Assembly (NCBI GenBank): GCA_934541115.1
Contig: CAKTDF010000008.1
Span: forward strand, 1 to 64,000
DNA from: an uncultured Eubacteriales bacterium
GTDB taxonomy: Bacteria; Bacillota; Clostridia; Oscillospirales; Acutalibacteraceae
Direction: 5' to 3'
DNA: 64,000 nucleotides
In this document: positions 27,464 through 36,691 of the stretch, one piece after another
Layout of the letters: every line of letters starts with the position of its first letter
Numbering within the stretch: the stretch's first letter is position 1
The notes under the pieces: generated by a model
Database searches by the model: none
Told to the model about the DNA's origin: nothing
What the model saw: only the letters and a program-made list of their open reading frames with translations
Made by a program: the position numbers and the translations under genes

Positions 27464-28303
27464 TTATCCCTCCCGACTATCCGGGTCAATTTTTCCGCTT
27501 TCGTTGAGTTTGTGTGAACGCTCAACAATTTCTGCAACGGAAAGAGTTACCCCGTCAATGCTCTGACCGTCATTTTCAACATATATAAGATATTCGATAT
27601 TGCCCTGAGGTCCTTTAATGGGAGAGTAATCAAGGGCAAGAACGGAAAAGCCCTGTTCAAGCATAAAACTCTTGATTGTTTCAACAACCTCTACATGGGT
27701 TGAAAGTTCACGCACAACGCCTTTTTTGCCAACCTTTTCTCTGCCGGCCTCAAATTGCGGCTTGATGAGGCAAACGGCGTGCGCATTTTTTTTCAAAAGC
27801 GTTTTCATCACCGGCACAATAATCTTCAGCGAAATAAACGAAACGTCAACACTCGCAAAGTCTATTTCCTCCGGAACAGTCTCATGAGTAACATAACGGA
27901 AATTGGTTCTCTCAAGGTTCACGACTCGTTCATCGGTGCGCAGTTTCCACGCCAGCTGACCGTAGCCGACATCAATTGAATATACCTTTGAGGCTCCGTT
28001 TTGCAGCATACAGTCCGTAAAACCACCGGTTGACGCACCGATATCCATGCAAATTTTTCCGTCCAGGCGCAGACCGAACTCACGCACAGCCTTTTCAAGC
28101 TTGTAGCCGCCGCGGCTGACATATGGCATTTTTTCGCCACGGATTTCAATGCTGTCTGTCTCTTTGACCGTTTCGCCCGCCTTTGTTACTTTTTTTCCGC
28201 TTACGTAGACCTGCCCCGCCATGATAAGTGCCTTGGCTTTTTCACGGCTTTCGCAAAAGCCTTTTTCAAAGAGCGCAACGTCAAGTCTTGTTTTTTCCGC
28301 CAC
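27464..28303 (-). CDS. tlyA: TlyA-family rRNA 2'-O-methyltransferase
   Basis: 279 residues. An N-terminal S4 RNA-binding domain (about 1-65, RLDVALFEKGFCESREKAKALI) is joined to an FtsJ-like SAM methyltransferase (about 70-250: MDIGASTGGFTDCMLQNGA as the SAM motif). TlyA proteins 2'-O-methylate ribosomal RNA; the older name hemolysin is misleading. The start is GTG at 28303, with GAGG 8 nt upstream, immediately after the dxs stop. Confidence 0.92.
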   Translation of the reverse strand: MAEKTRLDVALFEKGFCESREKAKALIMAGQVYVSGKKVTKAGETVKETDSIEIRGEKMPYVSRGGYKLEKAVREFGLRLDGKICMDIGASTGGFTDCMLQNGASKVYSIDVGYGQLAWKLRTDERVVNLERTNFRYVTHETVPEEIDFASVDVSFISLKIIVPVMKTLLKKNAHAVCLIKPQFEAGREKVGKKGVVRELSTHVEVVETIKSFMLEQGFSVLALDYSPIKGPQGNIEYLIYVENDGQSIDGVTLSVAEIVERSHKLNESGKIDPDSREG

Positions 28304-30163
28304 TTATATTTCCTCGCTAACAATATCTATGATTGAGTCTGTGTCAAGCTTATATTCTTTAAGAAGCTCATCAACGGTAGCTTGGCTGACAAACTTGTCG
28401 TCAACGGCAACAAGCTTATAAGTACCTTTAAATTCCCGTTCAAGGAGCTTTGAACCCACTCTTTCTCCTACCGAACCGCTGCGTATTCCCTCTTCAAAGA
28501 AAAACACATGCTTCCTTTTCAAAAGTATTTCAATAAGTTTTTCGGGTAAAGGTTTTATTCGGTTGAGTGAAACAAGAAAAACATTTTTCCCTTTTTCAAA
28601 GAGTGCGTCAATCGCTTCGATCACGTTGGCTGTAATTCTGCCGTATGTCACAATGCACACTGCGGCGTCTTTATCGCCGTATGTACCAAATTCAACGCAA
28701 TCATATTTGAGCTTTTGGATTGATTCCTTTTCTCCGCCGCGCGGATAGCGCACGGCAACTGCAAAGCGATCGGCATTGACGGCGTTGTTAATGTCAGCCT
28801 CAAGTGCACGGTAGCAGCAGGGAGAGTATATGATAATATCCGGTATCGTTGAAAGAAAAGCAACGTCCATAAGCCCGTTGTGCGTTTCTCCGTCCTCGCC
28901 GACAAAGCCCGCGCGGTCAATCGCAAAAATGACCTTAAGCTTTTGGAGCGATATGTCATGCACTATCTGATCATAACAGCGCTGAAGAAAGGTTGAATAA
29001 ACGGCAAAAACCGGAAGCATTCCTTTTTTTGCAAGTCCGCTCGCAAAAGTTACGGCGTGTTCTTCTGCAATTCCCACATCAAAAAAGCGATTCGGGAACT
29101 GCTTTCGAAAACATTCAAGCCCTGTTCCGAGTCCCATGGCAGCCGTTATTGCACAAATACTCTGATTGTTGGGCGCATAGCGGCAAAGATACTCGCCGAG
29201 TTTATCTGAAAAACACTCTCCGCTTTTCTGCGTTTTGCCGGTCGAAAGCTCAAACGGACCCACGCCATGAAAACGGCTCGGTTCATCTTGAGCGAATTTG
29301 TAGCCCTTTCCCTTAACGGTGTTGACGTGCAAAAGCACGGGACCGCTGACTTTTTTTGCCGCTTCGAGTGCATCAATCAAAAGAGGGATATCGTGGCCGT
29401 CAATAGGTCCCATATATCGGTAACCGAGATCTTCAAAAAACGTGCTTTGGGAATACAGCCTGTTTTTGAGGTCGGTTTTGAGATCATAGAGTTTTTTTGT
29501 GATTTTTTTTCCGACATTCGGAATTTTGTTGAGAGTTTTTTCTGTTGTTGCTTTCAGGTTATAGTAGCCCGGCTTTGAACGGATAACGGCAAGATACTTT
29601 GCAAAAGAACCGACATTTTCTGAAATAGACATTTTATTGTCATTGAGAATGATAATGTGTTTTGTCTGGCTTCTGCCGCCGTTGTTGAGTGCTTCATAGA
29701 CCATTCCGCCGGTGAATGAACCGTCACCGATGACAGAAACGGTATATGAATCTGAACCGAGCAGTTTGTTTGCGCAAGCAACGCCGAGCCCTGCCGAAAC
29801 AGCCGTTGAGCTGTGACCGGAATAAAAAACATCGTGCTCGCTTTCATTTGGACGGCAAAAACCGGAAAGTCCGCCCCTTTTGCGCAGCGAATCAAACCTG
29901 TCGTAGCGTCCGGTAAGCATTTTATGAGCGTAGCACTGGTGTCCGACATCGAAAACAATGCTGTCCTTAGGAGAGTCAAAAACCTTATGTAAAGCTACGG
30001 TCAGTTCAACAGCCCCGAGATTTGAGGCAAGATGACCGCCGTTTTTTGAAACAACGTCAAGCATTTTCTGGCGGATTTCATAGCACAGCTCTTCAAGCTG
30101 AACCTCCGAGAGCTTTTTGACATCTGCCGGAGAATTTATATTAGGAAGAATTTCATAATTCAT
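28304..30163 (-). CDS. dxs: 1-deoxy-D-xylulose-5-phosphate synthase
   Basis: Condenses pyruvate with glyceraldehyde 3-phosphate, using thiamine diphosphate, in the first step of the MEP isoprenoid pathway. 619 residues, standard. N-terminal GHQCYAHKMLTGR; ThDP motif GDGSFTGGMVYEALN; transketolase central motif DRAGFVGEDGETHNG; C-terminal domain from about 490. It lies 6 nt after ispA, whose product uses DXP-derived isoprenyl units, so the two are functionally and genetically coupled. Confidence 0.96.
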   Translation of the reverse strand: MNYEILPNINSPADVKKLSEVQLEELCYEIRQKMLDVVSKNGGHLASNLGAVELTVALHKVFDSPKDSIVFDVGHQCYAHKMLTGRYDRFDSLRKRGGLSGFCRPNESEHDVFYSGHSSTAVSAGLGVACANKLLGSDSYTVSVIGDGSFTGGMVYEALNNGGRSQTKHIIILNDNKMSISENVGSFAKYLAVIRSKPGYYNLKATTEKTLNKIPNVGKKITKKLYDLKTDLKNRLYSQSTFFEDLGYRYMGPIDGHDIPLLIDALEAAKKVSGPVLLHVNTVKGKGYKFAQDEPSRFHGVGPFELSTGKTQKSGECFSDKLGEYLCRYAPNNQSICAITAAMGLGTGLECFRKQFPNRFFDVGIAEEHAVTFASGLAKKGMLPVFAVYSTFLQRCYDQIVHDISLQKLKVIFAIDRAGFVGEDGETHNGLMDVAFLSTIPDIIIYSPCCYRALEADINNAVNADRFAVAVRYPRGGEKESIQKLKYDCVEFGTYGDKDAAVCIVTYGRITANVIEAIDALFEKGKNVFLVSLNRIKPLPEKLIEILLKRKHVFFFEEGIRSGSVGERVGSKLLEREFKGTYKLVAVDDKFVSQATVDELLKEYKLDTDSIIDIVSEEI

Positions 30164-30169
30164 TACAAA

Positions 30170-31054
30170 TCATTTCTTTCTTGAAAGAAGCTTTTTTGAA
30201 AGCTCTTTGAGATATTCGCCTTCTTCGCCGAAAAATTCGAGAGCAGAGAGCGCCTCGTCGGTGAGCTTTTTAGCATAAATACGGCTCATCTCAAGTCCAA
30301 GTAGCGAAACATAGGTTGACTTTCCGCTGACGGCGTCACTGCCTATGGGCTTTCCGAGCGACTCTGCGTCTCCTATAACGTCAAGAATATCGTCAACGAC
30401 CTGGAACGCATGACCAAGCTTTGACGCAAAAACAAAAGCTTTTTCAAGCTGTTCATCATTTCCGCCGGCAACAACAACACCCATTCCCGCGCTCGCTTTG
30501 ATGAGCGCACCGGTTTTGAGCTTATCCATCATTTCAAGCGTATCACTCGAAATCTCCTTGCCCTCGCTTTGCAGGTCAATAACCTGACCTGCGATCATGC
30601 CGCTGTTTCCGGCTCCGTCGGCAAGCAGCGAAAGCGCTTTGAGAGTGCGCTCCGGCTCCCTTTTTGCAAAGCTTGAACCAAGCACAAAAGAGAATGCGTG
30701 AGTCAAAAGCGCATCGCCTGCAAGCAAAGCAAAGTTCTCTTTAAACTTGACATGGCATGAGGGCTTTCCGCGGCGCATATCGTCATTGTCCATGCACGGG
30801 AGATCGTCATGAATGAGCGAATAGGTGTGAATCATTTCAATTGCGCAGGCAAACGGAAGTGCGTCCTGCACAGAACCGCCGCAAAGGCGGCAAAACTCAA
30901 GCACAAGGATAGGTCTGATCCTTTTCCCGCCGTTTTCAAGACTGTATTTCATTGCTTCGGCAACAATGTTGTCTCCAAAGCTCTCCGCTGCTTTTTCAAG
31001 CGCGGAATTTATCAGCGAGGTGTATTCTTCGGTACTATATTTCTTACTCATCAT
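30170..31054 (-). CDS. ispA: Polyprenyl (farnesyl) diphosphate synthase
   Basis: Elongates DMAPP with IPP, probably to farnesyl diphosphate. About 294 residues. First aspartate-rich motif DDLPCMDNDDMRRG (DDxxxxD), second DDILD. The residues before the first motif (THTYSLIHDD) fit a C15 product, but product length is inferred. The start is the ATG at 31054 (or the adjacent ATG at 31051), overlapping the end of xseB; the longer reading to 31150 would lie wholly inside xseB. Confidence 0.92.
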   Translation of the reverse strand: MMSKKYSTEEYTSLINSALEKAAESFGDNIVAEAMKYSLENGGKRIRPILVLEFCRLCGGSVQDALPFACAIEMIHTYSLIHDDLPCMDNDDMRRGKPSCHVKFKENFALLAGDALLTHAFSFVLGSSFAKREPERTLKALSLLADGAGNSGMIAGQVIDLQSEGKEISSDTLEMMDKLKTGALIKASAGMGVVVAGGNDEQLEKAFVFASKLGHAFQVVDDILDVIGDAESLGKPIGSDAVSGKSTYVSLLGLEMSRIYAKKLTDEALSALEFFGEEGEYLKELSKKLLSRKK

Positions 31055-31250
31055 CTTCACCGCCTGCCATTTGAGAAAGCTCAACCATTTTTTGCTTTGC
31101 GTTTTCAAGCGAGCGGCTGCAAAACGAAACGAGATGCACGCCCTCTTCATAGAGTTTCATCGACATTTCAAGATCATTCTCACCGTTTTCAAGGCTTTCG
31201 GTAATCTCTTTAAGGCGCAAAAGCGCGGTGTCAAAGTTATATTCTTCCAT
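31044..31250 (-). CDS. xseB: Exonuclease VII small subunit
   Basis: 68 residues, the usual small size. It has the family core YNFDTALLRLKEITESLENGE and helical pairing residues, ending in an acidic tail. It associates with XseA to degrade single-stranded DNA. Start at 31250 follows AAAGGA by 8 nt and overlaps the xseA stop; the in-frame ATG at 31286 has no RBS. Confidence 0.92.
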   Translation of the reverse strand: MEEYNFDTALLRLKEITESLENGENDLEMSMKLYEEGVHLVSFCSRSLENAKQKMVELSQMAGGEDDE

Positions 31251-32472
31251 TTTCTGTGTCCTTTCGGTTCTGAATATCAATTTCATCCGCCGTACATTTT
31301 ATTATTCCGTCACGCAGTCTGACAGTAAGCTTTTCGCCTGCTGCGGCATCACGGGCAGATTTGAGCGTTTCTCCGTTTTCTTTTGTTACTGCGGCAAAGC
31401 CGCGTTCAAGTGTTTTCAAGGGGCTTGCACCGTCAAGACGGGAAGCGAGCGCAGAAAGAGCCAAGCCTGAAGATGAAAGAGCAAAAGCTCCCGCTGTTTT
31501 CAGACGTTTTGAAAGCATTTCAAGCGTCTGAGACAGCCTGTCCAATCTGAAAGACGGGCTGTATGCCAAAAGAAGCTTCTCGTTTTGAAAAAGTTCTTCT
31601 TTCATTCCGGAAAGCCTTTTTTCAAGCGCAGCGGTCATTGAATCAAATGCGCCGTCAAGTGCATAGAGTACCTCGCGGCAATCCGGAACGGCAATTTCCG
31701 CAGCCGCGGACGGAGTTGGAGCACGGCGATCGCTGACAAAATCTGCAATCGTAAAGTCTGTCTCATGTCCGACGGCGGAAATTATCGGTATCTGCGAGTC
31801 ATATATGGCATAAGCCACGGCTTCTTCATTAAAAGCCCAAAGATCCTCAATCGAACCTCCGCCTCGTCCGACTATAAGTACATCGCAAGCTTTATACCGA
31901 TTGAATTTTTCAATCGCGGCAACGATTTGCGGCGCGGCAAGCTCACCTTGAACGGCAACAGGCTCAAAAACAACCGTTGAAAGCGGAAATCGCCTTTCAA
32001 GAACGGTCAGTATATCATGAACTGCGGCACCGGTAGGTGACGTTATCACACCGACTCTCTGCGGGTATGCAGGTAAGGTTTTTTTGTGCGACTCGTCAAA
32101 AAGTCCCTGTTGCGAGAGCTTTTTTTTGAGCTGCTCAAACGCAAGACTCAGCGCACCCTGCCCGTCCGGTATCATTTCATCGCAATAAAGCTGATACACG
32201 CCGTCGCGTTCAAAAACGGAAATGCTGCCGCGAATGACAACTTTCATTCCGTTTTCAGGTCTGAAACGAACTCTTTCGGCAGCGGAACGGAACATGACGG
32301 CTTTGACCGCCGCCGACTCGTCTTTGAGTGTAAAGTAAAAATGACCGGAGCGGTAATGGTCGGTAAAATTTGAAATTTCACCGCTCACGTAGATATGTTT
32401 TAAATTAAGGTCGGCGTCAATGACTGACCTTATGTAAGTGTTGATTTGAGAAACGGTTAAAACAGACGACAT
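31237..32472 (-). CDS. xseA: Exonuclease VII large subunit
   Basis: 411 residues. An N-terminal OB-fold (about 1-100, starting VLTVSQINTYIRSVID) is followed by the catalytic domain with VGVITSPTGAAVHDI and the core VGRGGGSIEDLWAFNEE, then SAVGHETDFTIADFVSD, all conserved in XseA. The C-terminal part is a long helical region for XseB binding. The start shares one nucleotide with the upstream stop (TAATG). Confidence 0.95.
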   Translation of the reverse strand: MSSVLTVSQINTYIRSVIDADLNLKHIYVSGEISNFTDHYRSGHFYFTLKDESAAVKAVMFRSAAERVRFRPENGMKVVIRGSISVFERDGVYQLYCDEMIPDGQGALSLAFEQLKKKLSQQGLFDESHKKTLPAYPQRVGVITSPTGAAVHDILTVLERRFPLSTVVFEPVAVQGELAAPQIVAAIEKFNRYKACDVLIVGRGGGSIEDLWAFNEEAVAYAIYDSQIPIISAVGHETDFTIADFVSDRRAPTPSAAAEIAVPDCREVLYALDGAFDSMTAALEKRLSGMKEELFQNEKLLLAYSPSFRLDRLSQTLEMLSKRLKTAGAFALSSSGLALSALASRLDGASPLKTLERGFAAVTKENGETLKSARDAAAGEKLTVRLRDGIIKCTADEIDIQNRKDTENGRI

Positions 32473-33413
32473 TAAATTTTCTTCTCCGTTGATTTAAGGC
32501 AGCCGATGATTGCCACTCCGGCGGCATTGTCGCTCGAAAATTCCGGAGCAGCAAACACGGCGTTATACTTTTCTTTGAATCGCGCGCTGATAATTGAATT
32601 TGACATCACACCGCCGGAATATACGAGCGGCAGATTGCCGTATTTTTGGCAAAGACGGCGCGTCATTTCTTCAAGTGAAGCCGAAATATACTCTATGCAA
32701 AAGCGCGCAACATCTTCTTTGGCTTCTCCGGCTTCAAGCATGGCGCGGCACTTGTTTTCAACGCCGGAAAGAGAACAACAGTCCTCTTTCATTGAGGGCT
32801 TGATTTTAAAGAGTCTCTGGCTTTTTCTCGCCAGTGCGTCAAGCTCTGCGCCGCAGGGGAACTTCATTGACAGCATAAGCCCGACGCGGTCAACCGCCTG
32901 ACCCGCCTTGAGGTCAAGCGAACGGGCAACGACCTTTGGCAAAAATACTTCTTCCCTGTCCGGTTCAACAATCAGAGCCTCGGTTGTTCCCCCGGAAAGA
33001 TGAAACGCAATAAAACGCTCATGAACAAGTTCAAGCCTGCCTGCACTGTACAGCGCGGCGGCAATATGACCGTGCTGATGCGTCGTTGAAAAAAGCGGAA
33101 TCTTTGCGGAAACAGAGGCGCAAACAGCCGCACCCTTGCCAACGAGAAAGCACGGCATATATGAGCCGTCCTCCGGGCAAGGTTTGACCGAAGCGCAAAC
33201 TCCGTCAATCTCAAATTCGGCGCGCTCACTCAGAGCGGAAAGCACCTGCGGCAGCTGACATGTGTGATGAAACACAGCGTCGCTTTGGCGCAATCCCTTT
33301 TCACCCTCTTTGACCGGCAGGAGCTTTTTTTCGCTTTCAACTCTGCCGCTTTCCGGATAATAAACGGCAACAGAGGTCGTGTAGTTACTGGTGTCAAAGC
33401 CGAGGTAAGCCAT
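32472..33413 (-). CDS. Kae1/TsaD-like paralogue (peptidase M22 family)
   Basis: 313 residues, slightly shorter than TsaD (about 340). It has the ASKHA fold start YLGFDTSNYTTSVAVY, a metal-binding HQHGH in STTHQHGHIAAA, FHLSGGTTEAL, and YSGGVMSN near the C-terminus. True TsaD makes the t6A37 tRNA modification with TsaB/E, but Clostridia often carry this second copy beside nusB-xseA, whose role is unknown. Because no tsaB or tsaE is adjacent and the DNA-repair/NusB context recurs, I call it a paralogue and leave the symbol empty. TAATG overlaps couple it to both neighbours. Confidence 0.82.
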   Translation of the reverse strand: MAYLGFDTSNYTTSVAVYYPESGRVESEKKLLPVKEGEKGLRQSDAVFHHTCQLPQVLSALSERAEFEIDGVCASVKPCPEDGSYMPCFLVGKGAAVCASVSAKIPLFSTTHQHGHIAAALYSAGRLELVHERFIAFHLSGGTTEALIVEPDREEVFLPKVVARSLDLKAGQAVDRVGLMLSMKFPCGAELDALARKSQRLFKIKPSMKEDCCSLSGVENKCRAMLEAGEAKEDVARFCIEYISASLEEMTRRLCQKYGNLPLVYSGGVMSNSIISARFKEKYNAVFAAPEFSSDNAAGVAIIGCLKSTEKKI

Positions 33414-33811
33414 TACTTCTTTTCCTTTGCGATTGAGCCGAGAACGCCGTTGATATATGACGCGTCCTCATTCGTGGCGTATTTTTTTGCAATTTCAACA
33501 GCCTCATTGATTGCAACTCCAACGGGTACCTCATCGGCAAAAAGCATCTCATATACGGCAACACGCATAACAGCCATAGCGGCGCGTGAAAGCCTTTTTG
33601 AAGACCAACCGACAAGCTTTGCTTCAATCGCGCCGTCAATAGCCAAAAGATTTTCAAAAATTCCCCTGACTGTCCTTATAACATAGTTGTTGACGTCAAA
33701 GAACTCCGACTCGGCGGCGCTTTCGATGATTTCGTCAATAGGAGTTTCGCCGAGAAAGCCCTTTTCAAACGTGATAATAAATGCAACTTCTCTTGCTTCA
33801 TGTCGTGTCAT
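33413..33811 (-). CDS. nusB: Transcription antitermination factor NusB
   Basis: 132 residues, typical. All-helical; opens MTRHEAREVAFIITFEKGF and ends with the family signature ADEVPVGVAINEAVEIAKKYATNEDA. It works with NusE/S10 at boxA sites in rRNA operons. First gene of the long operon ending in recN, behind a good sigma-A promoter. Confidence 0.95.
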   Translation of the reverse strand: MTRHEAREVAFIITFEKGFLGETPIDEIIESAAESEFFDVNNYVIRTVRGIFENLLAIDGAIEAKLVGWSSKRLSRAAMAVMRVAVYEMLFADEVPVGVAINEAVEIAKKYATNEDASYINGVLGSIAKEKK

Positions 33812-33907
33812 ACAGTTTTTCCCTTCCGTTTTTTGGAACGTATTGTGATGAATAAATATTCGCCTCCCGGCAAGTTTTGCAGGGTACGCGATTCTACAGT
33901 CGAGGCT

Positions 33908-33936
33908 ATTGTATCACATTTTTAAACAGCAAACAA
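33908..33936 (-). promoter_or_regulatory. Sigma-A promoter of the nusB-recN operon
   Basis: TTGTTT (33931-33936), 17-nt spacer, TACAAT (33908-33913); -35 abuts the spoIIIAH stop at 33937. It drives ten genes in tight, mostly overlapping array, giving vegetative expression separate from the sporulation operon just upstream. Confidence 0.72.
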
Positions 33937-34539
33937 CTACTTTGCCTCAATTATTGTCAAATTTTCGGGCGAAATATGCGTGTTATTCACAATTATTTCA
34001 GTAATTCTGAGTGCGGAAGTCTCATTTGACTTTCCTTTTTCAATCACGACCTGCGCAGTCTGACCGTTGATGATCACAACGCAGTCCCCGCCGATTTTGG
34101 CTTTTATAAGCGCTTCGCAATCACTTTGAGTTTTTATGTCTGCGTTATATTTGTCAAGCAGCAGACTCAGCTCTTTTTTGTCTGTATCGTCAAGCGACGA
34201 ACTCTCAAGCGCTTTTTTGATCGTGTCTTCAACCTCGCCGTTCACCTTTGACTGCTCGAGGCGAACCGATGCAAAGTATTCCTCGTTTGAACCGCTTTCG
34301 TTTTCTGCAATGGTTGTTTCTCCTGCGGCGTCTGTGCTTTCTTCGCTGACGCTGCTGCCTGCAACCAAAAGTGAATCTCCGAGATTCTTATGCTCGGTTT
34401 CCGCTGTCTGCGAGGTATCCGAACCCGCGGACGATTTTTTAGTCGGCTTTGAATAGTACCAGTTCACCGTCACTGCGGCGGCGAGCGCAACAACAAGCGT
34501 TGCGGCAAGAATCTGCTTTTTCTTTGCGAACATACTCAT
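33937..34539 (-). CDS. spoIIIAH: Stage III sporulation protein AH
   Basis: 200 residues. A single N-terminal membrane anchor (about 10-28) is followed by a Ser/Glu-rich linker and a C-terminal ring-building domain (about 95-195) related to YscJ/FliF. In Bacillus, SpoIIIAH spans the mother-cell side and interlocks with SpoIIQ. No spoIIQ is next door; the M23 protein at 61.8 kb is another candidate partner but is placed as SpoIVFA-like. RBS AGGAGG 6 nt before the ATG. Confidence 0.88.
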   Translation of the reverse strand: MSMFAKKKQILAATLVVALAAAVTVNWYYSKPTKKSSAGSDTSQTAETEHKNLGDSLLVAGSSVSEESTDAAGETTIAENESGSNEEYFASVRLEQSKVNGEVEDTIKKALESSSLDDTDKKELSLLLDKYNADIKTQSDCEALIKAKIGGDCVVIINGQTAQVVIEKGKSNETSALRITEIIVNNTHISPENLTIIEAK

Positions 34540-34553
34540 GCTTCTCCTCCTTG

Positions 34554-35084
34554 TTATCCGGCTCTGCGGACAACGCTGATATTTGTTGAATTTATATCAA
34601 ACAAAGCGGAAACGGTTTCGGTTATCCGCTGCCTGATAACACTGTCCGACGCGCCGTCGCAGCAGACCGCAACACCGCGTACTTTCGGGTAGACCGCTTT
34701 TGTCAGCAGTCCGCCTTCGCTTCCGTCATTTTCAACTATCACATATTTATCCTCGGTTTTTCTTGAACTGTCCTTTTGCGCGTTTTCAACGTCCTCGCTG
34801 AGGTCCCGCGCAAAAACCGATTCTCCGGAAGATTCAAAGGTAATCATAACCTCTGCCTTTCCTGCTCCTTCAATGCTTTCAATCAGTTGCCTGAGCTTTT
34901 GCTCGGTTTCCTGCTCATATGATTTTTGAGCCGTCGGGTTCGTCGCGTTTTTCTTTTCCACACCGGAATCAAAGCCGGAGAAAAATATCAGAAGCATTCC
35001 GAAGATACCGATTGCGGCAATGAAAGCAACCTTTTTGTTACTCTTTATCCAAGATGAAAACGCTCCAAGTGCTTTATTCTTCAT
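34554..35084 (-). CDS. spoIIIAG: Stage III sporulation protein AG
   Basis: 176 residues. N-terminal membrane helix (about 18-36), then the ring-building domain with AEVMITFESSGESVFARD, and a C-terminal region ending DINSTNISVVRRAG. SpoIIIAG forms the large oligomeric ring of the feeding-tube/channel between mother cell and forespore. Its start overlaps the spoIIIAF stop by 11 nt. Confidence 0.88.
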   Translation of the reverse strand: MKNKALGAFSSWIKSNKKVAFIAAIGIFGMLLIFFSGFDSGVEKKNATNPTAQKSYEQETEQKLRQLIESIEGAGKAEVMITFESSGESVFARDLSEDVENAQKDSSRKTEDKYVIVENDGSEGGLLTKAVYPKVRGVAVCCDGASDSVIRQRITETVSALFDINSTNISVVRRAG

Positions 35085-35550
35085 TTTCTTTCACCCACTT
35101 TATGCCTATTTCGGCATCGTTACAGATTTCCTTTATCGCACGGCGAACCTCTTTTTCGTTCGCCCCCTCTTTCAAAGTGATTTCAACGAGCTTAACGGTG
35201 CAGTCACTCCTGCATTTTACTTTGACTCTTTGAGGTTCTGAGCTGCTTTGAAAAAGCTTTTGGCGTACCGCATTTTCATAGCCATTTTCGGCAACGGTCA
35301 CAGCCGTCTGCCCGCTCTTTTTTTGATAAAGCTCTTCGTTTTCCTCAAAGAGAGCCGAATAATCTTCAAAAATATCCGAGCTTGTTTTACCGGTTTGGGA
35401 AAGCGGCGAGATCAGCGCGCAAAGCAAAATTACGCCGGTCAGAGCCGAAAAGGCGTTTTTCATTTTTCCCGACGGCAGAAGCGAAACAAAAACTGCACTG
35501 ACAACGGCTGTCACAGCTGCAAGCGCTGCCCAGCTTTTTATTGCTCCCAA
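35074..35550 (-). CDS. spoIIIAF: Stage III sporulation protein AF
   Basis: 158 residues. Two N-terminal membrane helices (about 5-25 and 32-50) are followed by a soluble domain containing the repeated pattern RVKVKCRSDCTVKLVEI. Part of the SpoIIIA channel on the mother-cell membrane. It is the least conserved member of the operon, and its identity here rests on position plus topology. Confidence 0.85.
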   Translation of the reverse strand: MGAIKSWAALAAVTAVVSAVFVSLLPSGKMKNAFSALTGVILLCALISPLSQTGKTSSDIFEDYSALFEENEELYQKKSGQTAVTVAENGYENAVRQKLFQSSSEPQRVKVKCRSDCTVKLVEITLKEGANEKEVRRAIKEICNDAEIGIKWVKENEE

Positions 35551-35581
35551 TTTTATTTCCTCCCATTTTTAATCGAATTGC

Positions 35582-36691
35582 TCAGCGCATACTGAGCATG
35601 ATGCCGGTTGAAATTATGACAATAAAAACTTCATAGATAAGTGCAAGCAGCAACAGCTTCACCGCCGCGGCAAAACCGCTGAAAAGCGAGGTTACCCCTT
35701 TTTGAGAAACAAGCTGAGCCGCAAAAGAGAGCGCGGTCAGGACTCCGAGGTAAAGCGCAAGCTCGATAATTGCAGGCAGAGTGCAAACAACAACAGCAAC
35801 TATTCCTATGACGGCAACCGAGCCTTTTATTAAATTTATACTTCCGGCAAACGCCGAATATGCGTCGCTCATTGCACTGCCGACAACCGGAATGAGATTG
35901 CTGACCAAAAAACGAATACCGCGCACGGAGGCTGCGTCGGCGGACGAGGAAAGAACGTTTTTGAATGCAAGAAAGCCCGTAAAGAATGCGGAAACCGCGC
36001 CTAAAGATACCGTTCCGACGCGCCCCGCCACCGAGATAAAGCGTGAAGCGTTTATTCGTCCGTTCATCGAAAAAGCAATCGTCAAACAGAGTATTACGCC
36101 GCAGAACGGCACAAGCAGCTTGTTTGAAAACGCAGAGGCACCCTCAGCCAAAAGCAGAGTAAGCGTGCTGTAGCCCGCCGCACCGGCAGGGCTGCCCGAA
36201 GCGGCAATTATTCCGGCATAGACCGGAACAAAACCGAGCAACAGCTTTGAAAGCGAGTCTATGACCGTTACGGCACAACTGAGCAGCGCCTGCGTTCTCC
36301 CTGAAAGCAGCAGCGCAAAAACACAAACGGAAAGCGTTTCAAGAATGTCTGAGCCTTTTTCACCTTTGAGGCTTTCAAAAAGAAAAACAATCATCAGCGC
36401 GCCAAAAAGCTCAAAGAACATTTTTAACGCGTTTTTTGATTTTTCTTTAAGGTTTGTCCTAAAGTAAGCTGTTAAACTTTTGAAAGAAACATCAAAGGTC
36501 CCCTGCGGGTCTATTTCATCAAGTCCAAAAGAGCGCAGTGCGTCTTTTGTTTCGCTGTCAAACGCAGAAAACAGTGCCCTTTGCGCCTCTGAGGCAATTT
36601 CGTCGGCTTCATCGCTTTCGGCAAATGCGCAGACAGGAAGCATAAAAAGCAAAAACAGGCAAACAAACAGAGAAAATATTTTTTTCATCAT
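35582..36691 (-). CDS. spoIIIAE: Stage III sporulation protein AE
   Basis: 369 residues. N-terminal signal/anchor (about 3-22), then about eight membrane helices, including the Gly/Ala-rich stretch AGIIAASGSPAGAAGYS that is typical of SpoIIIAE. Channel component in the mother-cell membrane, required for forespore sigma-G activity in Bacillus. Start overlaps the spoIIIAD stop (ATGA, 4 nt). Confidence 0.9.
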   Translation of the reverse strand: MMKKIFSLFVCLFLLFMLPVCAFAESDEADEIASEAQRALFSAFDSETKDALRSFGLDEIDPQGTFDVSFKSLTAYFRTNLKEKSKNALKMFFELFGALMIVFLFESLKGEKGSDILETLSVCVFALLLSGRTQALLSCAVTVIDSLSKLLLGFVPVYAGIIAASGSPAGAAGYSTLTLLLAEGASAFSNKLLVPFCGVILCLTIAFSMNGRINASRFISVAGRVGTVSLGAVSAFFTGFLAFKNVLSSSADAASVRGIRFLVSNLIPVVGSAMSDAYSAFAGSINLIKGSVAVIGIVAVVVCTLPAIIELALYLGVLTALSFAAQLVSQKGVTSLFSGFAAAVKLLLLALIYEVFIVIISTGIMLSMR

